Shown here: in pieces, positions 1 to 8,231 of the stretch
How positions within the stretch are numbered: the stretch's first letter is position 1
Layout of the letters: each line of letters starts with the position of its first letter
DNA from: Pseudarthrobacter sp. NIBRBAC000502772
GTDB lineage: Bacteria > Actinomycetota > Actinomycetes > Actinomycetales > Micrococcaceae
Length of the DNA stretch: 64,000 nt
Reading direction: 5' to 3'
Assembly (NCBI RefSeq): GCF_006517235.1
Contig: NZ_CP041188.1
Span: 4,526,001-4,590,000, forward strand
Notes under the pieces: generated by a model
Database searches by the model: none
What the model saw: the letters and a program-made list of their open reading frames with translations, nothing else
What the model was told of the DNA's origin: nothing
Translations under genes and position numbers: made by a program

Positions 1-89
1 CCCAGTACATCGGCTGCATCCGACCAGCTGATCCGCGGGGCAATCTGCAGCACGTTGATCAGGGCAAGGTCTTCCTCGCTGAGTACCAC
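1..89 (-). CDS. Lrp/AsnC-family transcriptional regulator, N-terminal part
   Basis: Only the first 29 codons are in the window; the gene runs off the left edge. Reading from a GTG at 89, the peptide begins VVLSEEDLALINVLQIAPRI and continues into SWSDAADVLG, which matches the first helices of the winged-helix domain of Lrp/AsnC regulators. A strong AGGAGG lies 7 bases upstream (97-102), which fixes the start. It is divergent from the M20 amidohydrolase at 237, so it probably controls the amidohydrolase/transporter pair, responding to an amino acid. The family call rests on a short segment. Confidence 0.7.
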   Translation of the reverse strand, partial: MVLSEEDLALINVLQIAPRISWSDAADVL

Positions 90-236
90 TTCGCAGCCTC
101 CTATCGTTCGCGTGGATAAATCCTGCCGTTTCAATCATACTTTTGATTTTTTCCTGCCATTTCGCGGCTTGTGAACCACATCACCACACAATGGACAGCA
201 GGCCGTCACCGGACGGGTTGCTGAAAGGGAGAGCAG

Positions 237-1457
237 ATGTCAATCACCACCGACGCGAAAGAGCTTCAGGCGGACATTGTCCAGTTGCGCCATGCTCTTC
301 ACCAGGAGCCGGAGATCGGACTCGAACTGCCCCGCACCCAGGAAAAGGTCCTCAAAGCGCTCGACGGCCTGCCGTTCGAAATCACCCTGGGCAAGAGCAC
401 GACGTCGGTCACTGCGGTGCTGCGCGGCACCGCGCCGCACGCATCGGCAACAAAGCCGGCGGTCCTCCTGCGTGCCGACATGGACGGCCTCCCTGTCCAG
501 GAGCGGACCGGTGCCCATTTCTCCTCGAAGATCGACGGCGCCATGCACGCCTGCGGCCACGACCTCCACACCGCCATGCTCGCGGGGGCAGCCACCCTTT
601 TGGCGGAGCGCCGGGACCAGTTGGCCGGCGACGTTGTGCTGATGTTCCAGCCGGGCGAGGAAGGCTTTGACGGGGCAGGCCGCATGATCCGCGAGGGCGT
701 GCTGGAGGCGGCCGGGCGCCGGGTTGATGCCGCCTATGGGATGCACGTCTTTTCCGCCTTGGAGCCGCACGGCCGGTTCTGCACCAAACCCGGGGTGATG
801 CTCAGCGCTTCGGATGCCCTGACGGTCACGGTTCTTGGCGCCGGCGGCCACGGCTCGGCTCCGCACGCGGCCAAGGACCCGGTCACGGCGGCCGCAGAAA
901 TGGTGACTGCCCTGCAGGTCATGATCACCCGCCAGTTCAATATGTTCGATCCAGTGGTCCTGACCGTGGGCGTCCTCCAGGCGGGTACGAAGCGCAACAT
1001 CATTCCGGAAACGGCGCGCATTGAAGCCACCATCCGGACCTTCTCGGACGCCGCCAGGGAACGGATGATGTCCGCCGTTCCCACGCTGCTGAAGGGCATC
1101 GCCTCTGCCCACGGCCTCGAGGTGGACGTCGATTACCGTCACGAGTACCCCCTCACCGTCAACGACGACGACGAAACACACACCGCGGAGAAGACCATTG
1201 AGGACCTCTTTGGAACGTCGCGGCTCACCCGCTGGGCCACCCCGCTCAGTGGCTCTGAAGATTTCTCGAGGGTGCTGGCGGAAGTACCCGGGACGTTTAT
1301 CGGGCTCAGCGCCGTCGCCCCCGGCGCCGACCACACCGAAACCTCCTTCAACCACTCCCCCTACGCAGTCTTTGACGACGGCGTCCTCTCCGACGGCGCC
1401 GCGCTCTACGCAGAGCTGGCCGTCTCCCGCATCGCGGCCCTGGCCTCGGCCAACTAA
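237..1457 (+). CDS. M20D-family amidohydrolase (N-acyl amino acid / hippurate hydrolase type)
   Basis: This 406-aa metal-dependent amidohydrolase is of the aminoacylase/hippuricase/IAA-amino acid hydrolase type. Visible motifs are RADMDGLPV, the metal-binding HACGHD, and QPGEEGFDGA with the catalytic Glu pair. The length is normal for M20D. The ATG at 237 follows AAAGGGAGAG. The next gene, an MHS transporter, starts 26 bases after the stop, so uptake and hydrolysis of an N-acylated amino acid are likely coupled. The divergent Lrp/AsnC regulator fits that role. The exact substrate cannot be read from the sequence. Confidence 0.85.
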   Translation: MSITTDAKELQADIVQLRHALHQEPEIGLELPRTQEKVLKALDGLPFEITLGKSTTSVTAVLRGTAPHASATKPAVLLRADMDGLPVQERTGAHFSSKIDGAMHACGHDLHTAMLAGAATLLAERRDQLAGDVVLMFQPGEEGFDGAGRMIREGVLEAAGRRVDAAYGMHVFSALEPHGRFCTKPGVMLSASDALTVTVLGAGGHGSAPHAAKDPVTAAAEMVTALQVMITRQFNMFDPVVLTVGVLQAGTKRNIIPETARIEATIRTFSDAARERMMSAVPTLLKGIASAHGLEVDVDYRHEYPLTVNDDDETHTAEKTIEDLFGTSRLTRWATPLSGSEDFSRVLAEVPGTFIGLSAVAPGADHTETSFNHSPYAVFDDGVLSDGAALYAELAVSRIAALASAN

Positions 1458-1483
1458 CCTTCCCTCTCTCCCTGGAGCACACG

Positions 1484-2776
1484 ATGACCACCACTGCAGG
1501 CGTCCCAGCCGACGTCCAGGTTCACAAGTCCCACCTGCGCACCCTCGTCGGCACCGGCATCGGCAACGCCGTTGAATGGTACGACTGGGCCATCTATGCC
1601 ACGTTCTCGCCGTTCATCGCGAGCGCGCTGTTCAGCAAGGCGGACCCGACGTCGGCCTTCCTCGCCACCCTGGCGATCTTCGCCGTCGGCTTTGTCGCCC
1701 GTCCGTTCGGCGGCTTCGTATTCGGCTGGATCGGTGACCGGATCGGCCGCAAGACGTCAATGACGTTCGCGGTGGGCCTCGCCGCCCTGGGGAGCCTGAT
1801 CATCGGCGTCGCCCCCACTTTCGAAGCCGTGGGGGCCTTCGCCTCGGTCCTGCTGTTGGTGGCCCGGCTTATCCAGGGCCTTGCCCACGGCGGAGAGCTG
1901 CCGTCGTCGCAGACCTACCTCTCGGAAATGGCGCCCAAGGAACAGCGCGGCTTCTGGGCAACCCTCATTTATACGTCCGGCACGGTCGGTATCCTGGCCG
2001 GAACCATGCTCGGCGCCATCCTGTCCAACGTATTGAGCACGGCCGACATGAACGCCTGGGGCTGGCGGGTGCCATTTCTTATCGGCGGCGCCATGGGCCT
2101 CTACGCCCTGTTTATGCGGGCCCGCATGAAGGAAACGGCGGCGTTCGAGGCAGAATCACCCAAGGAAAAGCACGAGCCGATGTGGCCGCAGATCTACAGG
2201 CACCGTAAGCAGGCCCTGCAGGTGATTGGCCTGACCGTCGGGCTGACTGTGTCCTACTACATCTGGGGTGTCGTGACTCCCAGCTATGCCGCGTCGGTCC
2301 TCAAGATGGACCGTGGCGAGGCCCTCTGGGCCAGCGTGATCGCCAACGTGCTGTTCATCGCGGCGCTTCCGTTCTGGGGCAAGCTCTCGGACCGTATCGG
2401 CCGCAAGCCCGTCATGATCATGAGCGCCGCAGGCGCCGCCCTCTTCCACTTCCCCATGACCTGGCTGCTGAAGGACTCCCCGTGGCAGCTCGCGGTCACC
2501 ATGTCCGTCATGCTGTTCTTCATCGCCGGAAGCGCAGCAATCGTCCCGGCCGTATACGCGGAACTGTTCCCCACCAAGATCCGCACGGTGGGCGTGGGCG
2601 TCCCCTACTCCATCTGCGTCGCAGCCTTCGGCGGCACGGCACCGTACCTGCAGGCCTGGCTCGGCTCCATAGGACAGGGCAACCTTTTCAACGTCTACGC
2701 GGTGGTGCTACTGGCCATCAGCATCGCGTTTGTGTTCACCATCCCGGAGACCAAGGGCAAGGACCTGACGCACTAA
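1484..2776 (+). CDS. MFS transporter, metabolite:H+ symporter (MHS) family
   Basis: This 430-aa integral membrane protein has about 12 hydrophobic segments. The MHS signatures are GNAVEWYDWAIYA near the N-terminus, the loop GWIGDRIGRK between helices 2 and 3, and GKLSDRIGRKP in the second half. MHS proteins import organic acids, betaines or amino acid derivatives by proton symport. It follows the M20D amidohydrolase by 26 bases and is probably cotranscribed with it. A 55-bp palindrome (2818-2872) lies just after the stop and may end the transcript. Confidence 0.88.
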   Translation: MTTTAGVPADVQVHKSHLRTLVGTGIGNAVEWYDWAIYATFSPFIASALFSKADPTSAFLATLAIFAVGFVARPFGGFVFGWIGDRIGRKTSMTFAVGLAALGSLIIGVAPTFEAVGAFASVLLLVARLIQGLAHGGELPSSQTYLSEMAPKEQRGFWATLIYTSGTVGILAGTMLGAILSNVLSTADMNAWGWRVPFLIGGAMGLYALFMRARMKETAAFEAESPKEKHEPMWPQIYRHRKQALQVIGLTVGLTVSYYIWGVVTPSYAASVLKMDRGEALWASVIANVLFIAALPFWGKLSDRIGRKPVMIMSAAGAALFHFPMTWLLKDSPWQLAVTMSVMLFFIAGSAAIVPAVYAELFPTKIRTVGVGVPYSICVAAFGGTAPYLQAWLGSIGQGNLFNVYAVVLLAISIAFVFTIPETKGKDLTH

Positions 2777-2817
2777 GCAGTCCACACCGCCGCCTCCGTA
2801 GGAGCGACCACCACCAC

Positions 2818-2872
2818 GCGCGAAAGGACACTTGAGGCCCCGGATCCTGGGGCCTCAAGTGTCCTTTCGCGC
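2818..2872. repeat. 55-bp palindrome, family B copy 1 (possible terminator)
   Basis: A near-perfect inverted repeat with arms that read GCGCGAAAGGACACTTGAGG on the left and its complement on the right, around a GGATCCT centre. A diverged second copy with the same architecture lies at 47154-47218, also directly behind a transporter gene. No T-run follows, so it may be a dispersed palindromic repeat acting as a bidirectional terminator rather than a classic terminator. Confidence 0.8.
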
Positions 2873-2903
2873 TCGCCTTTTGCGTCAAAACCGTCAGCGT
2901 TAC

Positions 2904-3401
2904 TCAGGCGCGGGCGTGTTCGGCGAGCAGTGCGTCGATCTGGCCAGCAGCCTCTCGTATGCCCTCTTCCATGCCCATCTGGACCATCTGTTCCATCTGC
3001 TCTTCGGACTCGAAGGTGGACAGGACGGTCATCCGGGTGCGGCCGCCGAGGTCTTCGAGGTCAACGGCGGCATGGGTGACTCCCATGGCCTCGTTGGGGG
3101 CGCCGTCAGCATCCGCGAAGCCGTCGTCGAACTCGAGTTTGCGCGGCGCCTCGATGGCGGTGAAGCGCCACCAGCCGCCGGCCTTCTCCCCCTCGGGGCC
3201 GGTCATGTAGTAGCCGGCCTTCCCGCCGGGCTGGAAGTCGAACGCCTCAAACGTGGCCGGCCAGGTGGGCGGGCCCCACCACCGCTCCAGCTGGCGGGGG
3301 TCTTCCCAGATCTGCCAGACCTGCTCGACGCCGGCGTCGAACTCGGCAACGAGGGTGAAGCTGAGGGCTTCGAGATTCTTGGTGGAACTGATAACAGGCA
3401 T
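2904..3401 (-). CDS. SRPBCC/AHSA1-domain protein
   Basis: This 165-aa protein belongs to the START-like AHSA1 family. The pattern VAEFDAGVEQVWQIWEDPRQ, then LERWWGPPTWPATFEAFDFQ and a G-Y-Y-M sequence, is typical of these small ligand-binding folds. It lies 12 bases downstream of an ArsR-type regulator gene, a pairing common in actinobacteria in which the two are expressed together. The function of the family beyond hydrophobic ligand binding is poorly known. Confidence 0.85.
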   Translation of the reverse strand: MPVISSTKNLEALSFTLVAEFDAGVEQVWQIWEDPRQLERWWGPPTWPATFEAFDFQPGGKAGYYMTGPEGEKAGGWWRFTAIEAPRKLEFDDGFADADGAPNEAMGVTHAAVDLEDLGGRTRMTVLSTFESEEQMEQMVQMGMEEGIREAAGQIDALLAEHARA

Positions 3402-3413
3402 TGCGAAACCTTC

Positions 3414-3746
3414 CTATCCTTCAGCCAGAATGTCCGCGATCCGCCCGGCACGCTGCCGCCAGATCGCCTCATACTCATCGAGCAGCCGGCGGGCCTTCTG
3501 CAGTCCTTCGTGGTTACCCCGCACGATCTGTTCCCTTCCGCGCTTCTCCTTTGTTACCAGGGAAGCCCGCTCCAGCACCGCCACATGCTTCTGGACGGCG
3601 GCGAAACTCATGGCGTAGAGGGCGGCGAGGCCGGAGACGGAAGACTCCCCGGCCGTCACCCGCCGGACAATGTCCCTCCGGGTGGCGTCCGCGAGGGCCT
3701 GGAACAGGCGGTCCACGTCCGCGTCTCTGAGCTGATCTACAACCAT
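3414..3746 (-). CDS. ArsR-family transcriptional regulator
   Basis: A 110-aa winged-helix protein. RLFQALADATRRDIVRRVTA is the classic ArsR N-terminal helix pair, followed by the recognition region SVSGLAALYAMSFAAVQKHV and the wing VLERASLVTKEKRGREQ. No metal-binding Cys cluster is visible, which agrees with the ArsR subgroup paired with AHSA1 proteins. It is first in a two-gene operon with the AHSA1 gene and is probably autoregulatory. Confidence 0.88.
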   Translation of the reverse strand: MVVDQLRDADVDRLFQALADATRRDIVRRVTAGESSVSGLAALYAMSFAAVQKHVAVLERASLVTKEKRGREQIVRGNHEGLQKARRLLDEYEAIWRQRAGRIADILAEG

Positions 3747-3800
3747 TTGGTTGTACGATACGCCCGGGGCGGCCGGGTGTCAAGGCTTACCCGCGGAAGG

Positions 3801-4061
3801 CTACGGGAGGCATGCCTCCATAGAGCCTTCATGCAACCGGGCTCCGGTGACGACGAACTGTCCGAAGGGGGACACCCCGACACTCTCTGCCAGATCCTTG
3901 TAGGTGTCCACGTCGAACTCCCCGGCCGGAGCCTCGCTGGAGACAATGATTCCCACGCAGCTGGCGTTCGGGTTGGCCGCTTGGGCAGCTGGCAGTCCGG
4001 CTGTGAAGGCGAGCGGGATGGCGACAGAAAGCATGACGAAACGACGAGTAGGAGTTTTCAT
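3801..4061 (-). CDS. Small secreted protein of unknown function
   Basis: An 86-aa protein with a clear Sec signal peptide: MKTPTRR, a hydrophobic stretch and an Ala-rich cleavage region ending near residue 28. The ATG at 4061 is preferred over an upstream in-frame start because AGAGG lies about 8 bases before it. The mature part has two Cys residues, one early and one in the last four residues, which could form a disulfide. No family was recognised. Confidence 0.65.
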   Translation of the reverse strand: MKTPTRRFVMLSVAIPLAFTAGLPAAQAANPNASCVGIIVSSEAPAGEFDVDTYKDLAESVGVSPFGQFVVTGARLHEGSMEACLP

Positions 4062-4488
4062 TGCGTGACCTCTTAGCAAGACGGAATTCCATCAAAGGAT
4101 GAATGGCAGTATTGGCTCGGCCGGAGCCGGCGATGTGGCCGGCGGCGGCTCATAAGGCCTCTTGGTTGCCCCAGTGCGTGGACCCGAACGCGGCGCCGAA
4201 GAAGCGGTGGCGGCGCCTTCACTCAAAGGCACACGGTCAGCTTGTGCCCGTTTGAAAGATTACCGCTGCCGAAATAGCGCGTCCACCACTTTGTGACAGG
4301 ACCTGCCGGCGCGAGCGTGTAATCGCTCACACTTTGGCCATTTCTGTTGCAAATCTTGGCGGCAAGCATGAACCATGAGATCGGGACCCCGTTCCCGCAC
4401 TACCAAGATCAGCAATCCTCACCGACGAGGATGCGGCCCGCTCAAGGACGACGCGGAGCCGTTAACTGCATGAGCGAAAGTACTGACA
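4062..4488. other. Intergenic region without recognised gene
   Basis: About 430 bases between the divergent secreted-protein gene and the small ORF at 4489. It presumably carries both promoters. A short inverted repeat, GAGCG-N6-CGCTC, lies near 4313-4328. No RNA gene or further coding frame could be supported. Confidence 0.5.
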
Positions 4489-4686
4489 ATGACGTTTGAA
4501 AACACTGACTCCATCACGCTAAAAATCTGGGACCGGTCGGCGATTGAGCACACACTGGAGAGCGTTGTGCACGACCTCTCAGTGAAGGCGAACACCACGA
4601 AATGCCGCATTGCGGTCCAGTGCAGCGGCCCCAACACTTTCACGGTCAGCGTCCGCGGCCAGGAACGCCAGCTCGCCACCGTCTGA
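4489..4686 (+). CDS. Hypothetical protein, 65 aa
   Basis: A short acidic-to-neutral protein beginning MTFENTDSITLKIWDRSAIE. No membrane segment, signal or known motif is visible. The reading frame is supported by a strong bidirectional terminator 15 bases after its stop and by its position as the only sizeable + strand frame before it. The start is uncertain because the SD is weak. The function is unknown. Confidence 0.55.
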   Translation: MTFENTDSITLKIWDRSAIEHTLESVVHDLSVKANTTKCRIAVQCSGPNTFTVSVRGQERQLATV

Positions 4687-4700
4687 TCGGTTCACGGCCA

Positions 4701-4752
4701 AAAACTGAAGCGGACGACGGCGGGAGGTTCCCGGCGTCGTCCGCTTCAGTTT
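4701..4752. terminator. Bidirectional terminator, family A copy 1
   Basis: A long stem flanked by A-run and T-run: AAAACTGAAGCGGACGAC pairs with GTCGTCCGCTTCAGTTTT, with one internal mismatch and a short loop. It sits between the convergent ends of the 65-aa ORF (stop 4686) and the AlkD-like gene (stop 4772) and can serve both. The core GCGGACGACGGCGGGA recurs at 5511, 20471, 22457 and, as a half, 47232. Confidence 0.88.
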
Positions 4753-4771
4753 TGCATCCGGGCTGACAGCC

Positions 4772-5455
4772 TTACGCGGTTGCCTGGCGGCTCACCATCT
4801 CGTTGATCCAGATCGGCGCGAACGGTGATGTGCAGTTCGGGGGCGTCGGGTAGTCCTTGAGGACCTCGAGCCGTTCGCCGATATCGAGCGCCCGGGCCCG
4901 GTACTCGGGATGCTCGATCCCAATGAAAGCCAGCGTGTGGTTCATGGCCCACTGCAGCCGGTCCGGGGCGTCCCTCATCTGGGCCTCGATAATGTCCAGC
5001 AGCCCCGGGAGGTCGAGCCCCGCGGGCTTTTTCGCCACCCGTTCGCTGGTCAGGGCCCAGCCGGCGCTGGCGACCACCGGATCCGGGTCAGCCATCCAGG
5101 CCACGCGCAGGTCCTCCGCGTGCGGGCTCTTCTTCACGACGTAATTCACGAGCCAGTCGTGCACTTTGGGGGCGCGCGCCTCGCGGAGCATGGCGTCCAG
5201 TTCGTCGCGTTCGAAGGCCTTTGGCCGGCAGATCAGCAGCGCCACCAACCTGGCCGGGGTGTCGTTCGTGGCCCAGAGCTCGCGCGCGAGTTCCTGCTGC
5301 GTCTTCAGCCGCTTCGCGACCGCACGCAGCTTGGACAGGTTCACGCCGTGGTCGTCGCCGCGCTTCTCGTTCGCCTCGCGCATCTTCGGGTCCTCAAGCA
5401 CGGCCAGCTCGGCCATCACCTCGCCCAGCCGCCCGGCCGTCATGGTCTCGGACAT
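4772..5455 (-). CDS. DNA alkylation repair protein (AlkC/AlkD-like HEAT-repeat family)
   Basis: A helical protein of about 227 aa. Segments such as LARELWATNDTPARLVALLICRP... and the HEAT-like repeats around WAMADPDPVVASAGWAL-type sequence (read as VAWMADPDPVVASAGWAL) match the DNA_alkylation family, glycosylases that remove bulky or charged alkylated bases. The ATG at 5455 is preferred over a GTG 18 bases upstream because GAAAGGG is correctly spaced before it. It lies between two family A palindromes. Function is inferred from the family only. Confidence 0.75.
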   Translation of the reverse strand: MSETMTAGRLGEVMAELAVLEDPKMREANEKRGDDHGVNLSKLRAVAKRLKTQQELARELWATNDTPARLVALLICRPKAFERDELDAMLREARAPKVHDWLVNYVVKKSPHAEDLRVAWMADPDPVVASAGWALTSERVAKKPAGLDLPGLLDIIEAQMRDAPDRLQWAMNHTLAFIGIEHPEYRARALDIGERLEVLKDYPTPPNCTSPFAPIWINEMVSRQATA

Positions 5456-5510
5456 TGTCACCCTTTCGGTCACCCTTTTGTCGGTTCCAGCCTACGGCTG
5501 ACAGAGCGGA

Positions 5511-5548
5511 AGCGGACGACGGCGGGAGGCTCCCGTCGTCGTCCACTT
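5511..5548. terminator. Palindromic terminator, family A copy 2
   Basis: Arms AGCGGACGACGGCGGGA and TCCCGTCGTCGTCCACTT around GGC. It lies just beyond the stop of the PucR gene (5569, minus strand) and upstream of the AlkD-like gene, so it probably ends pucR transcription. Confidence 0.8.
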
Positions 5549-5568
5549 CTGTTGGGTGCCAACGCTGG

Positions 5569-6750
5569 TCATGCCCATGCCACAACGAGCCGCGCGGCCT
5601 GGTTGGGCACGGTGAGATCAATGCCGGTCAACTCCTGAAACCGGTTGAGCCTGTTAAGGACCGTGTTCCGGTGGCAAAACAGTGCTTCCGCCGTGAGCGT
5701 CACGCTTCCCGATTGAAGAAAGTGGCGGGCAGCCTCGGTGAGTCGTTCCCGCTCCACGCCACGGCACGGGTCAAGCGCAGCGTCAAGCTCCTCCACAAGG
5801 TCCAGACCAGCCTCCGCGAGTTGCCGCTTGGCAAGGCGCGGCCACGCCTGGTTGGCAGATAGCGGTCCGGTGTCCGCAGGCTGCAGGAGTGCCGCCAAGC
5901 TCGACGCGGTTCGTGCCGCTTTGGGCAAAGCGCGCAAACCGTTCGCTTCGGCTACGCCGCAGGGGATGTCCGCAAATACCTGCGGCACCGTTGCGATGAC
6001 AGCCTTGACTTCTCCCGTCCGCGCTGCTGCCACGGGCCAGAAGACATAAGCCATGTCGCCCGACTCCCGGAGAAAGAATCGCTGGTTGCGCTTGGCCGCG
6101 GCTTTCACCTGGGCAGCTCGCAGCCGGGCGGCGGCGCTCCCACTGGCCGCGACGAGCCCAAACCGAGCATTGGCGGAGACTCCCAACGCCTCAGCTACCT
6201 GGGCAGCTGTGTCCGCCGAGGGACTCACCACACTGAAAAGCCTGGCAATGAACTCGTTCTGAATGCTGGACTCCTCCTGAGCCATCCGCACCCGTTCATT
6301 GAGGTAACTCGTGTGCGTGCGGACGGCGAATTCGTCGACAACCCGCCACACTTGATCCACGCGGGCGGTCAGCATGGGCGCATCTTCCGGTGTGGCAATG
6401 GCCAGCAGCTCTGCCCAAAGGATGGTGAAATCCAGGCGCACGGCAGAGACCAGCGCTTCGGCGGGAATCCCGGCCCGTGCACGTTTGGCTCCCAGGGACG
6501 CTGAAATGTCGGCGTCATAGTCCGCCCCGGCTTCAGCGTTGCCGCCGTTCCTGAGGCCGTTCACCAGCCGATGGAAAGTTTCCCGGGCCGTCTGCATGAT
6601 CTCGTCTGTCTCGACGGTTGATTCGCCGTATTCCGGGATCTCCCGGACCTGGCTGATGAACTTCTTTGCCAAAACGTCGACCCTGTGGTGAAGCTGTTCG
6701 ACGAGCTCCGACCACCTCCGTGCGACGGCGGCATCCTCAAGATTGTGCAT
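5569..6750 (-). CDS. PucR-family transcriptional regulator
   Basis: A 393-aa regulator. The last ~60 residues carry the PucR/CdaR C-terminal helix-turn-helix: HFLQSGSVTLTAEALFCHRN, then TVLNRLNRFQELTGIDL. The N-terminal half is an alpha-helical RsbR/GGDEF-like sensor with no membrane segment. It is divergent from the six-gene operon beginning at 6900, with a 149-bp shared control region, so it is the obvious regulator of that operon. PucR proteins often sense purine or ureide intermediates, but many do not. The effector here is unknown. Confidence 0.85.
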   Translation of the reverse strand: MHNLEDAAVARRWSELVEQLHHRVDVLAKKFISQVREIPEYGESTVETDEIMQTARETFHRLVNGLRNGGNAEAGADYDADISASLGAKRARAGIPAEALVSAVRLDFTILWAELLAIATPEDAPMLTARVDQVWRVVDEFAVRTHTSYLNERVRMAQEESSIQNEFIARLFSVVSPSADTAAQVAEALGVSANARFGLVAASGSAAARLRAAQVKAAAKRNQRFFLRESGDMAYVFWPVAAARTGEVKAVIATVPQVFADIPCGVAEANGLRALPKAARTASSLAALLQPADTGPLSANQAWPRLAKRQLAEAGLDLVEELDAALDPCRGVERERLTEAARHFLQSGSVTLTAEALFCHRNTVLNRLNRFQELTGIDLTVPNQAARLVVAWA

Positions 6751-6899
6751 TCACACACCATACAAGCCGATTTCGGTTGCCGCCAGCTAACTTATTTGAG
6801 CAGATCTACTGAGACAATTGAATCCGGTGAGACCCGTCACACCCATCTGGCCCCGGCCGGCAGAATCTATCCGCACTACCATCCGTTATTGGAGTAAGC

Positions 6900-8231
6900 A
6901 TGGCAAGCAGCAGCCCCGCAACTGGTCTCGGACCATCGCTACCCCGCGTTGTAGACGAGCGTGTGACGAAAAAAGTGGCACTGGCCGCGCTGGTGGGCAC
7001 CGCGCTGGAGTGGTACGACTTCTTCCTCTTCACCACGGCCGCCGCCCTGGTATTCAACGCCCAGTACTTTGTTTCAGCCGATCCGTTCGTCGCCGCCATG
7101 AGTTCCTTCGCCACCCTTGCTGTGGGCTTCGTGGCCCGTCCCATCGGGGGATTCATCTTCGGAGCCCTGGGCGACAAGGTGGGGCGTAAGAAGATCCTGA
7201 TGATCACCATCGTCGGTATCGGCGTTGTCACGGGCCTGATCGGGCTGCTGCCGAACTATGCGACCATCGGCGTCGCAGCGCCCATCATCCTGGTGGCGCT
7301 GCGCATCCTGCAGGGCCTGGCAGTTGGCGGTGAGTGGAGCGGTGCGGTGATTATTGCCGTCGAAAACGCCCCCGTTGCCAAGCGCGCCCGCTACGCCGCC
7401 CTGCCCCAGATCGGTTCCCCGATCGGCACCATCCTGTCCTCCGGCGGCTTCTTCGGCATGCTCTACCTCGTTGGGCAAACCAACTTCGACGCCTGGGGCT
7501 GGCGCATCCCGTTTATTGCCGCCATCCCCCTGCTGGCCATCTCCATGTGGATCCGCAGCAAGCTCAGCGAATCGCCGGAGTTCGAGGCACTCATGGAATC
7601 CGGTGAAACCGAGCACGCCCCAATCCGCGGTGTCCTGACCAAAAGCTGGCGCCAGATCCTGGTGGGCGGGTGCTCGGCACTCCTCGGCATCGGCGGCTTC
7701 TACCTCATCACCAGCTTCGTGGTCTTCTACGGCACCAAGGTCCTCAAGATGCCCTACGAGACCCTCCTCATGGGCTCGCTCCTCGCAGCGGTGTTTGAGA
7801 TCTTCGTGCTGATCTGGGCAGGCCGGATGGGCGAGAAGTACGGCGCCAGCAAGGTCATCCTCTGGGGCGGCATCGCCTCCGCTATCGTCGCTGTGCCCGT
7901 CTTCCTCTTGATCGACACCGCCAACCCCGTCCTGGTGATCCTGGCCATGATCGTCGGCGTGTGCACCCTGTCCGTCCCTTACGCCGTCTCCGGCACCGCG
8001 CTGACCTCGCTGTTCGCCACAAAAGTCCGTTACACGGGGGTAGCTATCACCTCCAACAGCGCCGGCGTGATTTCCGGCTTTGTGCCGCTGATTGCCACGG
8101 CGCTGGTGGCCGCCAGCGGCAACTCATTCTGGCCTGGCGCCATCATCCTCCTGGTGGTTTCCATCATGACCGCCTTGTCCGGCATTTTCCTGCCGGCACT
8201 CAGCATCGAAGAAGAAGGAATGAAGCATTGA
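6900..8231 (+). CDS. MFS transporter, MHS family
   Basis: This 443-aa protein has about 12 membrane segments. GTALEWYDFFLFTTAAALVF and GALGDKVGRKKILM are the MHS hallmarks, as is the RILQGLAVGGEWSGAV motif of helix 4-5. It opens the catabolic operon, and its stop overlaps the TTG start of the ThDP enzyme by four bases (TTGA). It is therefore expected to import the compound degraded by the downstream enzymes, probably an organic anion. Confidence 0.88.
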   Translation: MASSSPATGLGPSLPRVVDERVTKKVALAALVGTALEWYDFFLFTTAAALVFNAQYFVSADPFVAAMSSFATLAVGFVARPIGGFIFGALGDKVGRKKILMITIVGIGVVTGLIGLLPNYATIGVAAPIILVALRILQGLAVGGEWSGAVIIAVENAPVAKRARYAALPQIGSPIGTILSSGGFFGMLYLVGQTNFDAWGWRIPFIAAIPLLAISMWIRSKLSESPEFEALMESGETEHAPIRGVLTKSWRQILVGGCSALLGIGGFYLITSFVVFYGTKVLKMPYETLLMGSLLAAVFEIFVLIWAGRMGEKYGASKVILWGGIASAIVAVPVFLLIDTANPVLVILAMIVGVCTLSVPYAVSGTALTSLFATKVRYTGVAITSNSAGVISGFVPLIATALVAASGNSFWPGAIILLVVSIMTALSGIFLPALSIEEEGMKH